Position numbers and translations under genes: made by a program
Part shown: positions 55,215 to 64,000 of the stretch, piece by piece
Position numbering within the stretch: the first letter of the stretch is position 1
Layout: the number at the start of each line of letters is the position of its first letter
Assembly: GCF_000385925.1 (NCBI RefSeq)
Contig: NC_021175.1
Location: 379,501-443,500, forward strand
DNA: 64,000 nucleotides
Reading direction: 5' to 3'
From: Streptococcus cristatus AS 1.3089
GTDB taxonomy: Bacteria; Bacillota; Bacilli; Lactobacillales; Streptococcaceae
The notes under the pieces: generated by a model
The model's database searches: none
What the model was told of the DNA's origin: nothing
Seen by the model: the letters and a program-made list of their open reading frames with translations, nothing else

Positions 55215-55701
55215 GTGAAACATAAAATTAAAGAAAAGGCTGAATTTCCTATAAGGCACTATGCAATCGGGCTTTTCCTCGTCCTCACGGCGCTTGTTTT
55301 TTCATTTTTTACGATCTTGCACCTTGCTATCGAGCCTTGGCAGTCAGCCAAGGAGGGCTCTCAAAAAATCGCTAAGGAATATGCAGGTTTGGAAAGTCTG
55401 ACGAGCTTTTCGATTTACAATGGCAAAGAGTCCTACTATAGCTTGATTGGGACAAATAGTAAAAAGAGGAAGAAGCTGTTCTGATTTCCAAAAATTCCAA
55501 TAAAATCCATGTCTATCACTTGCAAGATGGGATGAGTCAGGCAGAGGCCGAGCAAGTAGCCAAGGAAAAAGGAGCGACCTCTATTGATAAGACCACTTTG
55601 GTTACTTAGACGGTCAGCCTGTTTGGGAAATTAAGTCTGGAAGCACTTATTACAATATCGGATTTGAAAGCAAGACATTGCTCAGCAAGGAGGGGCTATG
55701 A
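55215..55701 (+). pseudogene. YpmB-like (DUF5590) membrane protein, two frameshifts
   Basis: Small bitopic protein: basic N-terminus, one membrane segment at about residues 17-38, then a PepSY-like outside domain (WQSAKEGSQKIAKEYAGLES; FSIYNGKESYYSLIG). The frame stops at 55482-55484. With one more A at 55461-55465 it continues AVLISKNSNKIHVYHLQDG, and with one more T at 55597-55599 it continues GYLDGQPVWEIKSGSTYYN to TGA at 55699-55701, overlapping the next ATG. That gives a normal length of about 162. The function of the family is unknown. Confidence 0.75.
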
Positions 55702-56876
55702 AATTATCCAATCGTGTTTTAAATATGGAAGAAAGTGTGACTCTGGCGGCGGCAGCCAGAGCGAAAGCTTTGAAGGCTGAAGGCAGGGATATCCTTTCTT
55801 TGACCTTGGGAGAGCCAGATTTTCCGACGCCTAAGAATATTCAGCAAGCAGCGATGGCAGCGATTGAGGATGGCAGAGCCAGTTTTTATACGGTAACAAG
55901 TGGCCTGCCTGAGCTGAAAACAGCGGTTGTAGACTATTTTGCCAAGTATTACGGCTATGAGATTCAGCCAAATCAAGTAACAGTAGCAACGGGTGCTAAG
56001 TTCACTCTATACACCTTCTTTATGAGCGTGATTGATCCAGGAGATGAAGTCATCATTCCGACGCCTTATTGGGTCAGCTATGCCGATCAGATCTTGATGG
56101 CTGAAGGAAAGCCTGTTTTTGCTCAAGCGACAGAAGAAAACAACTTTAAGGTGACAGTTGCCCAGCTGGAAGACGTCCGCACTGAGAAGACCAAGGTCTT
56201 GGTTCTGAACTCGCCGTCTAATCCGACTGGTATGATTTATACAGCGGAAGAGCTTCTGGCTATTGGAAACTGGGCTGTTGAGCATGATATCCTGATCTTA
56301 GCTGACGATATTTATGGTCGTTTAGTTTACAATGGTAATAAGTTTACGCCGATTTCCAGTCTGTCAGAGGAAATTCGCAAGCAAACGGTCGTCATCAATG
56401 GGGTTTCTAAGAGCTACTCTATGACGGGCTGGCGGATTGGCTATGCTGTAGGTGAGCCTGAGATTATCTCAGCCATGAGCAAGGTTGCAGGGCAAACGAC
56501 TTCTAATCCAACAGCGGTGGCGCAATATGCAGCCATTGAGGCCTTGACGGGTAGTCAGGATACGGTCGAAAATATGAGATTGGCCTTTGAAGAACGCCTG
56601 AATACTATTTATCCTTTGCTGGCTCAAGTGCCTGGCTTTGAAGTCGTTAAACCTCAGGGAGCCTTCTACCTCTTTCCAAATGTTAAAAAAGCGATGGAAA
56701 TGAAAGGTTATACAGATGTTACAGCCTTTACCACAGCGATTTTAGAAGAAGTAGGAGTTGCTTTGGTGACAGGGGATGGATTTGGTGCGCCAGAAAATGT
56801 CCGCCTCAGCTATGCGACGGATATGGATACCCTAAAAGAAGCGGTTCAACGTCTCAAGGATTTCATGGAGAAGTAA
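55698..56876 (+). CDS. aspB: Pyridoxal-phosphate aminotransferase, AspB type
   Basis: 392-residue class I aminotransferase of the aspartate aminotransferase Ib group. Visible are SLTLGEPDFPTP, VTVATGAKFTLY, VLNSPSNPTG, ILADDIYGRL and the PLP Lys in NGVSKSYSMTGWRIGY. It moves amino groups between aspartate and oxoglutarate or related acids. AGGAGGGGCT precedes the ATG, which overlaps the YpmB-like stop. This gene pair followed by asnS is a common Firmicute arrangement. Confidence 0.93.
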   Translation: MKLSNRVLNMEESVTLAAAARAKALKAEGRDILSLTLGEPDFPTPKNIQQAAMAAIEDGRASFYTVTSGLPELKTAVVDYFAKYYGYEIQPNQVTVATGAKFTLYTFFMSVIDPGDEVIIPTPYWVSYADQILMAEGKPVFAQATEENNFKVTVAQLEDVRTEKTKVLVLNSPSNPTGMIYTAEELLAIGNWAVEHDILILADDIYGRLVYNGNKFTPISSLSEEIRKQTVVINGVSKSYSMTGWRIGYAVGEPEIISAMSKVAGQTTSNPTAVAQYAAIEALTGSQDTVENMRLAFEERLNTIYPLLAQVPGFEVVKPQGAFYLFPNVKKAMEMKGYTDVTAFTTAILEEVGVALVTGDGFGAPENVRLSYATDMDTLKEAVQRLKDFMEK

Positions 56877-56878
56877 GA

Positions 56879-57244
56879 ATGATTGATCATTTTGAGATTA
56901 AAGTAAAGGATTTGCAAATTTCAAAAGACTTTTATACAAGCTTTCTTGCTCCTCTTGGCTACGAATTGGATTTTAGAACTGACTCTCTACTCAGTTTTGT
57001 TGCCCCCAACAGTCCTCATCCTGGTGGAGATTTTTGGTTAGGAAAGGGAGAGCAGGCTCCTATTCACTTTGCTTTTTTTGCAGAAAACCATGAGCAAGTT
57101 CAGGATTGCTATGAAGCCGGTTTAAAGGCAGGAGGAAGAAACAATGGCGCCCCTGATTATAGGAGTGACCATCTTCCTTATTATGCAGCTTTTATTCTAG
57201 ATCCAGATGGAAATAATGTCGAAGTAGTCTGCCACAAAGAATAA
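56879..57244 (+). CDS. VOC-family (glyoxalase-like) protein
   Basis: 121-residue vicinal-oxygen-chelate protein: [20 protein letters not shown] at the start, [17 protein letters not shown] in the middle, and [17 protein letters not shown] at the end, with His and Glu in the metal-ligand positions. The activity cannot be told from sequence (isomerase, dioxygenase or resistance protein). It is inserted between aspB and asnS with 2- and 20-base gaps. Confidence 0.88.
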   Translation: MIDHFEIKVKDLQISKDFYTSFLAPLGYELDFRTDSLLSFVAPNSPHPGGDFWLGKGEQAPIHFAFFAENHEQVQDCYEAGLKAGGRNNGAPDYRSDHLPYYAAFILDPDGNNVEVVCHKE

Positions 57245-57264
57245 AAATAGAAAAGAGAAAAAAC

Positions 57265-58611
57265 GTGTCGAAGAAAAATGTAACAATTATTGATGTAAAA
57301 AATCATGTTGGTGAAGAAGTAACGATTGGTGCTTGGGTAGCCAACAAATCAGGAAAAGGGAAAATTGCTTTCTTGCAGTTGCGTGATGGTTCTGCCTTTT
57401 TCCAAGGCGTAGCTTTCAAGCCTAACTTTATTGAGAAATTTGGCGAAGAAGTAGGACTTGAAAAGTTTGATACTATCAAACGCTTGAGCCAAGAAACGTC
57501 TGTTTATGTGACAGGGATTGTCAAGGAAGACGAGCGCTCAAAATTTGGCTACGAGCTGGACATTACAGATATCGAAATCATCGGTGAATCGAATGACTAT
57601 CCAATCACGCCGAAAGAACACGGAACTGACTTCCTCATGGACAACCGTCACTTGTGGCTGCGTTCTCGCAAGCAAGTGGCTATGATGCAAATCCGCAATG
57701 CCATTATCTACGCTACCTATGAATTTTTTGACAAGAATGGCTTTATGAAGTTTGACAGCCCAATCTTGTCAGGAAATGCGGCAGAGGATTCGACTGAGCT
57801 CTTTGAAACAGACTACTTTGGAACTCCAGCTTACTTGAGCCAATCTGGTCAGCTCTACCTTGAAGCGGGGGCTATGGCTCTGGGACGTGTCTTTGACTTT
57901 GGTCCAGTATTCCGTGCAGAAAAATCAAAAACTCGCCGTCATTTGACAGAGTTCTGGATGATGGATGCGGAGTATAATTTTGTTACTCACGATGAGTCAC
58001 TCGACTTGCAGGAAGCTTATGTCAAAGCCTTGATTCAAGGTGTATTGGACCGTGCTCCTCAAGCTTTGGAAACATTGGAACGTGATGTAGAACTCTTGAA
58101 ACGCTACGTTGCTGAGCCGTTCAAGCGCGTTACCTACGATGAAGCGATTGACCTCTTGCAAGCCCATGAAAATGATGAGGATGCAGACTACGAGCATCTT
58201 GAGCATGGCGATGACTTTGGTTCACCGCATGAAACATGGATTTCAAACCACTTTGGTGTACCAACATTTGTTGTGAACTACCCAGCAGCTATCAAGGCTT
58301 TCTATATGAAACCAGTTCCTGGAAATCCAGATCGCGTCCTCTGTGCAGACTTGCTTGCTCCAGAAGGCTACGGTGAAATCATCGGTGGTTCTATGCGTGA
58401 GGAAGACTACGATGCTCTTGTTGCTAAAATGAATGATCTTGGTATGGATACGACAGAATATGAATTCTACCTTGATCTTCGTAAGTATGGATCTGTTCCA
58501 CACGGTGGCTTCGGTATCGGTATCGAGCGTATGGTAACCTTTGTAGCAGGAACTAAACATATCCGTGAAGCCATTCCATTCCCTCGTATGCTGCACCGTA
58601 TTAAACCATAA
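57265..58611 (+). CDS. asnS: Asparaginyl-tRNA synthetase
   Basis: 448-residue class IIb synthetase that charges tRNA-Asn. N-terminal OB fold ([24 protein letters not shown]), then motif 2 ([21 protein letters not shown]) and motif 3 ([17 protein letters not shown]). The start is GTG at 57265 in AAAACGTGTCG, with AAGAG upstream. The codon choice is biased toward preferred codons, as expected for high expression. Confidence 0.96.
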   Translation: MSKKNVTIIDVKNHVGEEVTIGAWVANKSGKGKIAFLQLRDGSAFFQGVAFKPNFIEKFGEEVGLEKFDTIKRLSQETSVYVTGIVKEDERSKFGYELDITDIEIIGESNDYPITPKEHGTDFLMDNRHLWLRSRKQVAMMQIRNAIIYATYEFFDKNGFMKFDSPILSGNAAEDSTELFETDYFGTPAYLSQSGQLYLEAGAMALGRVFDFGPVFRAEKSKTRRHLTEFWMMDAEYNFVTHDESLDLQEAYVKALIQGVLDRAPQALETLERDVELLKRYVAEPFKRVTYDEAIDLLQAHENDEDADYEHLEHGDDFGSPHETWISNHFGVPTFVVNYPAAIKAFYMKPVPGNPDRVLCADLLAPEGYGEIIGGSMREEDYDALVAKMNDLGMDTTEYEFYLDLRKYGSVPHGGFGIGIERMVTFVAGTKHIREAIPFPRMLHRIKP

Positions 58612-58618
58612 AACGAAT

Positions 58619-58642
58619 CAAACGCCCAGGGGGCGTTTTTTC
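58619..58642 (+). terminator. Terminator after asnS
   Basis: AACGCCC pairs with GGGCGTT around AGG, followed by a T run. Confidence 0.88.
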
Positions 58643-58768
58643 AACAACGAACTATGAAATAATCCAAAATATAGAATTTTAGAGAAAGAAGAGGTGGAGG
58701 TCATGTAAACAGCGGATTAACAAGTGACAAAGAATATAAATTAGAGAACACTTGTTAAAGGAGAAAAT

Positions 58769-59956
58769 ATGTTTAAAAGAAGTTATCGGAAAAATATCGG
58801 CCTGATGGCCGGAGTAGAATTCTTTGCCTTTCTAGGCATTACTAGTTTTTGGATTTTATTTCTAAGTCAAAATGGCATGTCCCTCTGGCAGATTGGGCTT
58901 TTGGAAAGTATTTTTCATGCCACTAGTGTCATTTGTGAAATTCCGTCTGGGATGTTGGCGGATCGCTTTTCCTACAAGACCAATCTGTATCTGAGTAGGA
59001 TAGCTGGGATTGTGTCTTCGATTCTTATGTTGGCGGGGCAGGGGAACTTTTGGGTCTATGCACTAGCTATGATGATCAGTGCTTGGTCCTATAATTTTGA
59101 TTCGGGTACAAGCGCAGCTATGGTTTATGATTCTTCTGTAGAGGCTGGACTCAAGGAACGTTACTTATCCATTTCCAGCTTCATGTCTGGAGTGGCTGAA
59201 GCGACCAGGTCTTTGGGAACGGTCTGGGCTGGATTTTTTGTCCATGGACAATTGCATCTGACCTACTATATCATGATTGGGACCTCTATCATCGTTCTTT
59301 TCTTGACTTGGATGCTGAAGGAGCCAAGTGTCAAAGCGGAGAAATCCGAGCGCCTGACTATGAAAAAGATTATCTGGGCTGTCAAAGAGGAGTTGCAGAG
59401 AAATCCAAGCCTTTTTATCTGGATGATTCTTTCCCAAATCATCGGAACCCTCATGTGTATGTTTTATTTTTACTACCAAAATCAATTGCCTGACTTAAAA
59501 TCTTGGCAAATTTCGGTGGTCATGCTAATTGGCAGTGCTTTGAATATCTTGGCAGTCTATCTGGCCAGCAAGGTTGGAAAGAAGTATTCAGCCTTGAGAC
59601 TCTTTCCCTTATTGGTCCTTCTGACTGGAGTGACTTACCTGCTGTCCTATTTTGGCACGCCAATCATTTATATCTTGGTTTATCTAATCAGCAACGCCTT
59701 GTACGCTCTTTTCCAACCGATTTTTGACAATGATTTACAGAAGCAGCTGCCAAGTGAGGTACGGGCGACCATGCTTAGTGTCTATTCTATGATGTTCAGC
59801 CTGAGTATGATTGTCATCTTCCCTCTGACAGGCTGGCTGATTGATTACTTTGGATTTGATTGGACTTTTATAGTTTTGGGTGGTTTCTTACTAGCTGTAA
59901 CACCATTTTTGCATATAGGACTAAGGAAAATAAGCCAGAACTTACAAGAAGTCTAA
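58769..59956 (+). CDS. MFS transporter
   Basis: 395-residue major facilitator protein with about twelve hydrophobic segments. EIPSGMLADRFSYKTNLYLSR is the loop 2-3 signature (G-x3-DR), and PLTGWLIDYFGF is its counterpart in the second half. SWSYNFDSGTSAAMVYDS is a feature of the drug/unknown-solute efflux group. The substrate is unknown. AAAGGAGAAAAT gives a strong ribosome site, and a terminator follows. Confidence 0.88.
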   Translation: MFKRSYRKNIGLMAGVEFFAFLGITSFWILFLSQNGMSLWQIGLLESIFHATSVICEIPSGMLADRFSYKTNLYLSRIAGIVSSILMLAGQGNFWVYALAMMISAWSYNFDSGTSAAMVYDSSVEAGLKERYLSISSFMSGVAEATRSLGTVWAGFFVHGQLHLTYYIMIGTSIIVLFLTWMLKEPSVKAEKSERLTMKKIIWAVKEELQRNPSLFIWMILSQIIGTLMCMFYFYYQNQLPDLKSWQISVVMLIGSALNILAVYLASKVGKKYSALRLFPLLVLLTGVTYLLSYFGTPIIYILVYLISNALYALFQPIFDNDLQKQLPSEVRATMLSVYSMMFSLSMIVIFPLTGWLIDYFGFDWTFIVLGGFLLAVTPFLHIGLRKISQNLQEV

Positions 59957-59960
59957 TATC

Positions 59961-59999
59961 AATATTCTCTTTCTGCTGGTCAGAAGGAGAATATTTTTT
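59961..59999 (+). terminator. Terminator after the MFS gene
   Basis: AATATTCTCTTTCTG pairs with CAGAAGGAGAATATT, followed by TTTT. The ABC genes begin shortly after with TGGTAAAAT (60015-60023) as a possible -10. Confidence 0.88.
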
Positions 60000-60048
60000 A
60001 TCCTTTGAAAATTATGGTAAAATAAAGTTTAATGGAGAAGTAAGCAGT

Positions 60049-61791
60049 ATGAAAGATTTATTGAAATATTTCAAGGGCTATATCAGGGAGTCTTTGCTGG
60101 GACCCTTGTTCAAGCTTTTGGAAGCCAGTTTTGAACTCTTGGTCCCGATTTTGATTGCGGGGATTGTGGACGAGACCATTCCTAGACACGACAGCTCCCA
60201 TCTTTACTGGATGGTTTTTCTTTTGATGGGCTTGGCTGCGCTGGGCGTGGTGGTAGCAGTGGTGGCCCAGTATTATTCGTCAAAGGCGGCAGTGGGTTTT
60301 ACTCGTCAGATGACAAGCGACCTCTATCAAAAGATTCTGCGCTTGCCCAAGTCCAGTCGGGATGAGCTGACGACTTCTAGCTTGGTGACTCGGCTGACCA
60401 GCGATACCTATCAGATCCAGACGGGAATCAATCAATTTCTTCGTCTCTTTCTGCGGGCGCCCATCATCGTTTTTGGGTCTATCATCATGGCTTTTACTAT
60501 CAGTCCAGCCATTACCTTGTGGTTCTTGCTCATGGTGGCCATTTTAACGGCTATTATCGTCTTCATGTCTCGTCTGATGAATCCCCTCTATGCCAAAATT
60601 CGTCAGCTGACAGACCAACTGGTTAATCTAACTCGTGAGCAGCTGCAGGGCATGCGGGTCATACGAGCTTTCGATCAGACCCAGCGCGAGGTTCAGACCT
60701 TTCGCAATCGCAACGAGCTCTATAAAACCTGGCAAATCAGGACGGGGGCTCTAGCTAGTCTGATTAGTCCATTGACCTTTCTTACGGTCAATGGTACTCT
60801 GATTGCTGTGATTTGGCAGGGGAATACCTTTATTGGCAAGGGCTTGCTTACCCAGGGAATGCTAGTGGCCTTGGTCAATTATTTATTGCAAATTTTGGTG
60901 GAATTGCTCAAGCTGGCTATGCTAGTCAATTCACTCAATCAAAGCTATATTAGTGCGGGGCGCATCAGTCAAGTCTTTGAACAAGCAGAAGAAGATGTCC
61001 TGCAGGAATTAGTGCAGGAAACAGCTCTGCCGAATCAAGCCATTAAAGCCCAGCAGGTCAGCTTTTCCTATCCAAATGCAGCTAGTCCTGCTTTGACTGG
61101 TCTGACTTTTGATTTGAAAAGAGGTCAGACTTTAGGTGTTATTGGCGGGACAGGCTCAGGTAAGTCTACCCTAGTCCAGCTGGTGGCTCACCTCTATCCA
61201 GTCGCTACCGGTCAGTTGAGCATCTTTTCCAAAGGACGCAGTCCTAAAAATTTGAGCGAATGGCGGTCTTGGATTAGTCTGGTGCCTCAGAAGGCGGAGC
61301 TTTTTCAAGGAACTGTTCGCTCCAATCTGACTTTAGGACTGTCAACCAAGCCAACAGACGCAGACTTGTGGCAGGCTTTAGAGATTGCTCAGGCGGCGGA
61401 CTTTGTCTCTCAGAAGGAAGGTGGCTTGGATGCGACTGTAGAGGCCTTTGGTCGTAATTTTTCTGGCGGTCAGCGGCAGCGTTTAACCATTGCCAGAGCT
61501 GTCTTGCGGAGGGCACCTTTCTTGATTTTAGATGATGCGACCTCAGCTCTGGACTATCTGACAGAGGCTAGACTCTTGCAGGCTATTAAGAATGAATTAA
61601 CAGAGACCAGTCTAGTCTTGATCTCTCAGCGGACCAATAGCTTGCGCTCAGCGGATCAAATTTTAGTCCTGGATAAGGGAGAACAGGTGGCTCTTGGTCG
61701 CCATGAGGAACTCTTAGTCAGCTCCGCCATTTACCGAGAAATCCATCACTCACAGCATAGTCAAGGAGAGGAGGAAAAGCATGAAGCATAA
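60049..61791 (+). CDS. ABC exporter half-transporter, degenerate-site subunit
   Basis: 580-residue fused membrane and ATPase half-transporter. Six hydrophobic segments occupy residues 1 to about 310. Walker A GGTGSGKST is near 367, signature FSGGQRQR near 470, Walker B LILDDATSALD near 492 with Asp where catalytic Glu is usual, and ISQR near 524 with Gln in place of the switch His. These two changes mark the non-hydrolysing site of heterodimeric exporters. The second subunit overlaps by 11 bases. The substrate (drug, peptide or lipid) is unknown. The start after GGAGAAG is at 60049. Confidence 0.9.
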   Translation: MKDLLKYFKGYIRESLLGPLFKLLEASFELLVPILIAGIVDETIPRHDSSHLYWMVFLLMGLAALGVVVAVVAQYYSSKAAVGFTRQMTSDLYQKILRLPKSSRDELTTSSLVTRLTSDTYQIQTGINQFLRLFLRAPIIVFGSIIMAFTISPAITLWFLLMVAILTAIIVFMSRLMNPLYAKIRQLTDQLVNLTREQLQGMRVIRAFDQTQREVQTFRNRNELYKTWQIRTGALASLISPLTFLTVNGTLIAVIWQGNTFIGKGLLTQGMLVALVNYLLQILVELLKLAMLVNSLNQSYISAGRISQVFEQAEEDVLQELVQETALPNQAIKAQQVSFSYPNAASPALTGLTFDLKRGQTLGVIGGTGSGKSTLVQLVAHLYPVATGQLSIFSKGRSPKNLSEWRSWISLVPQKAELFQGTVRSNLTLGLSTKPTDADLWQALEIAQAADFVSQKEGGLDATVEAFGRNFSGGQRQRLTIARAVLRRAPFLILDDATSALDYLTEARLLQAIKNELTETSLVLISQRTNSLRSADQILVLDKGEQVALGRHEELLVSSAIYREIHHSQHSQGEEEKHEA

Positions 61792-63529
61792 GACATCACC
61801 TAGCAGCTTGAGACGTTTGATTCGAGATTTGCTGCAGGCGCGCTGGCTCTTTCTTCTAGCTAGTCTGGGAACGGTGGCTCAAGTGGCTCTGACTGTTCTT
61901 CTTCCAGTTTTAATCGGGAATGCGGTTGATAGCGTTCTTCTTCCTCAAGCGGAGCAGCATTTGATGCCGATTTTGGGGCAGATGCTGTTGGTAATCTTGG
62001 CCAATACGCTGATTCAATGGCTTAATCCCTTACTCTATAATCAGCTGGTCTATCGCTATAGCCAGCAGCTCCGTCAAGGCGTCATCAAGAAAGTGCACTA
62101 TCTGCCTTTGGCCTATTTGGATCGGCAGGGAACTGGCGACTTGGTTAGTCGGGTGACGACCGATTTGGAGCAACTCAGCAATGGCCTACTTATGGTTTTC
62201 AATCAATTTTTTGTGGGTTTGCTGACAATCTTAGTGACCATTATTAGCATGGCCAGATTGGACTTTTTCCTCCTGCTTTTGGTCTTGCTTTTGACGCCTC
62301 TTTCTCTCTTCTTGGCTCGCTTTATTGCTAGAAAGAGTTTTAGCTTTTTCCAACGTCAGACGCAGGCCAGAGGAGCTCAGACCCAGCTGATTGAGGAAAG
62401 TCTAACTCAGGAGAGTCTAATTCAGGCCTTTAATGCTCAAGAGCAGTTTGATACAGCTTTTACTCGTAGCAATCAAACTTATGCAGACTATTCTCAGGCG
62501 GCCATTTTCTATTCTTCGACGGTTAATCCTTCGACTCGTTTTATCAATGCCCTGATCTATGCTTTGATAGTGGGCTTTGGGGCTGTCCGAATCATTCAGG
62601 GAACAGGCTTTACGGTTGGGCAGCTGGTAACTTTTCTCAACTACGTCAACCAGTACACCAAGCCTTTCAATGATATATCGTCAGTCATGTCGGAATTGCA
62701 GAGCGCTTTAGCTTGTGCGGAGCGAATTTACAGCGTTTTAGACCAAGAAGAAATAGCAGAGTCAGGTCAGGAAATTCTTCGGTCTGAAGATGCCAAAGGA
62801 CAGATTAGCTTTGAGCATGTGGCTTTTGGCTATGAGCCTGGCAAAGAGCTGATTCAGGATTTGAATATAAGGATTCCAGCAGCTAGCAAGGTCGCCATTG
62901 TCGGGCCAACTGGTGCTGGTAAGTCAACCCTGATCAATCTCCTCATGCGCTTTTACAATGTTGATAGTGGTCTTATTTCGCTAGACGATGTTCCCATCAC
63001 ACATTACACCAGAGCCTCTTATCGTCAGCAATTTGGTATGGTACTGCAAGAGACTTGGCTTAAGACAGCGACCATTCACGACAACATAGCTTTTGGCCGG
63101 CCAGACGCCAGCCGAGAAGAGGTCATTGCAGCTGCCAAGGCGGCCAATGCTCATTTCTTTATCCAGCAGCTGCCTCAGGGGTATGACACCTATCTAGCGG
63201 ATGCAGGGGACTCCTTGTCTCAAGGTCAGCGGCAGCTCTTGACTATTGCGCGGGTCTTCCTAGCTGTTCCGAAAATCCTAATCTTGGATGAAGCGACTTC
63301 CTCAATCGATACCCGGACAGAAGTCTTGATTCAGGAGGCTTTCAGCAAGCTCATGGTGGGACGGACTAGCTTTATCATCGCTCACCGCCTGTCTACTATT
63401 CAAAATGCTGACATCATCCTCGTTATGGTAGATGGCAATATCGTCGAACATGGTAATCATCAGGAACTCATGGCAGCCAGAGGTGTTTATTACCAAATGC
63501 AGACGGCGCAAAGTACGATTGATAGTTGA
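61781..63529 (+). CDS. ABC exporter half-transporter, catalytic subunit
   Basis: 582-residue partner of the preceding gene. Six hydrophobic segments are followed by Walker A GPTGAGKST near 377, signature LSQGQRQL near 478 (Gln in place of Gly), Walker B LILDEATSSID near 500 with the catalytic Glu, and the switch His in IIAHRLST. The altered LSQGQ would face the degenerate Walker site of the partner, while its own intact site faces the partner's normal FSGGQ, the classical asymmetric pair. It starts inside the previous gene after GGAGGAAAAGC. Confidence 0.92.
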   Translation: MKHKTSPSSLRRLIRDLLQARWLFLLASLGTVAQVALTVLLPVLIGNAVDSVLLPQAEQHLMPILGQMLLVILANTLIQWLNPLLYNQLVYRYSQQLRQGVIKKVHYLPLAYLDRQGTGDLVSRVTTDLEQLSNGLLMVFNQFFVGLLTILVTIISMARLDFFLLLLVLLLTPLSLFLARFIARKSFSFFQRQTQARGAQTQLIEESLTQESLIQAFNAQEQFDTAFTRSNQTYADYSQAAIFYSSTVNPSTRFINALIYALIVGFGAVRIIQGTGFTVGQLVTFLNYVNQYTKPFNDISSVMSELQSALACAERIYSVLDQEEIAESGQEILRSEDAKGQISFEHVAFGYEPGKELIQDLNIRIPAASKVAIVGPTGAGKSTLINLLMRFYNVDSGLISLDDVPITHYTRASYRQQFGMVLQETWLKTATIHDNIAFGRPDASREEVIAAAKAANAHFFIQQLPQGYDTYLADAGDSLSQGQRQLLTIARVFLAVPKILILDEATSSIDTRTEVLIQEAFSKLMVGRTSFIIAHRLSTIQNADIILVMVDGNIVEHGNHQELMAARGVYYQMQTAQSTIDS

Positions 63530-63574
63530 TTTTGAAAAATTCAATTAACCTTTTCAGATGAGGACTGTAAATAT

Positions 63575-63639
63575 CTTTCCTATAGCTGATCTTTGTAAGA
63601 TTTTTAAACCTTATAAGATAATTTCTTTGTATAGGAAAG
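63575..63639. repeat. Inverted repeat after the ABC genes
   Basis: CTTTCCTATA (63575-63584) and TATAGGAAAG (63630-63639), perfect 10-bp arms 45 bases apart, with the inner stretch itself partly self-complementary (TTGTAAG...CTTATAA). No gene lies in 63530-63674. It may be a hairpin RNA or an old mobile element. Confidence 0.5.
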
Positions 63640-63674
63640 TAAGACGAATCATTAATAAGAATTGGAGAGTCAAA

Positions 63675-63851
63675 AGAGAGTGGGACAGAAATCGGTAATT
63701 CGTTAGAATTCGATTTCGTCGTCCCACCTCCGCACAGTTGAGTAGGGCTGTAAAAGCTGATGAAATCAGCCTAGTAGAGCCCACTCAACCACTGCGTCTT
63801 GCTCGACAAGCCAAAGACAATTGAGAGGCTAGGACTTTTGTCCCAGCCTCT
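63675..63851 (+). repeat. 177-bp three-hairpin repeat, copy C
   Basis: AGAGAGTGGGACAG at the left end and TGTCCCAGCCTCT at the right end. It is nearly identical to copy A and to the reverse of copy B. It lies between convergent genes, where the last hairpin could also end transcription. Confidence 0.92.
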
Positions 63852-63878
63852 ATATTTATAAAAGATAAATTTAGTGTA

Positions 63879-64000
63879 CTACTTGTTTTGAATCGCTTCT
63901 TTTACTTGGGCAATGGTGACAGATTGAGCGTCTCTATAAAGGACTTTGTTGCCTTTAGTATCAAGAATTTCTCCGACTAGAGGTTCGCTACTATCTGCAG
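63879..64000 (-). CDS. C-terminal part of an unknown protein
   Basis: Open frame on the minus strand from the right edge to the TAG at 63881-63879. The readable end is ADSSEPLVGEILDTKGNKVL, then YRDAQSVTIAQVKEAIQNK. It looks like a real soluble protein tail (mixed beta and helix), but 39 residues are too few to name the family. The start lies beyond the window. Confidence 0.6.
   Translation of the reverse strand, partial: ADSSEPLVGEILDTKGNKVLYRDAQSVTIAQVKEAIQNK

Noticed and set aside
59860..60048. Upstream start for the first ABC gene
   Set aside because: It runs through the end of the MFS gene and a terminator; MKDLLKYFKGYI with GGAGAAG is the proper start.

Overview
The window looks like chromosomal DNA of a viridans Streptococcus, most like the sanguinis/gordonii group. 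The reasons are the rgp-type rhamnan cell-wall polysaccharide locus, the order cmk-infC-rpmI-rplT, two riboswitch classes typical of Lactobacillales/Streptococcaceae (SAM-III before metK, preQ1-II before queT), an spxR homologue, the tmRNA tag AKNNNSYALAA, and the low to moderate GC content. No prophage, insertion sequence, CRISPR array or replication origin was seen. The species call is inference.

Bases 1-18.8 kb hold a streptococcal rhamnose cell-wall polysaccharide (SCC/Rgp/Gac-type) locus. Its first half (1-9.9 kb, visibly AT-rich in places) carries a truncated flippase, several family-2 glycosyltransferases, a GacI/GacJ-like pair, a three-domain glycosyltransferase/RgpF-like fusion, a DUF2142 membrane protein and a GT4 enzyme. 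A hairpin terminator and a new promoter separate these from rgpA-rgpB-rgpC-rgpD-rgpF and a GacH-like glycerol-phosphate transferase. rgpA, the gacH-like gene tail and ebsA all show single-base changes in A runs.

Bases 18.8-29.2 kb are housekeeping: ferredoxin, a LysM membrane protein, cmk, the infC-rpmI-rplT translation operon with an attenuator-like leader, a ComEB-type deaminase, a TPR protein, metK under a SAM-III riboswitch, murA, a GNAT, spxR, map and yihY. Bases 29.2-32.9 kb form a small accessory island of unrecognised membrane-anchored proteins and gene remnants.

Bases 32.9-43 kb hold a MarR regulator with a 30-bp palindromic operator and its B3/4-domain partner, GtrA, riboswitch-controlled queT, ligA, a diacylglycerol kinase, a type I pullulanase and a divergent ltaS. 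Bases 43.4-50 kb are an rlmI-aroD-aroE-aroB-aroC-tyrA-ylbF operon for chorismate and tyrosine synthesis. Bases 50-64 kb hold a thioesterase, ssrA (tmRNA), a DUF695/RraB protein, tRNA-Ser(GGA), lrgAB, a flavin reductase with its MarR regulator, a broken YpmB-like gene, an aminotransferase, asnS, an MFS exporter, an asymmetric heterodimeric ABC exporter and the tail of an unknown gene.

Three observations cut across the map. A 177-bp three-hairpin repeat occurs three times. Several genes have a -10 box exactly 6-7 bases before the start codon and no ribosome binding site, which suggests leaderless mRNAs. Four genes carry one-base homopolymer length changes, which may be sequencing errors or real inactivation.
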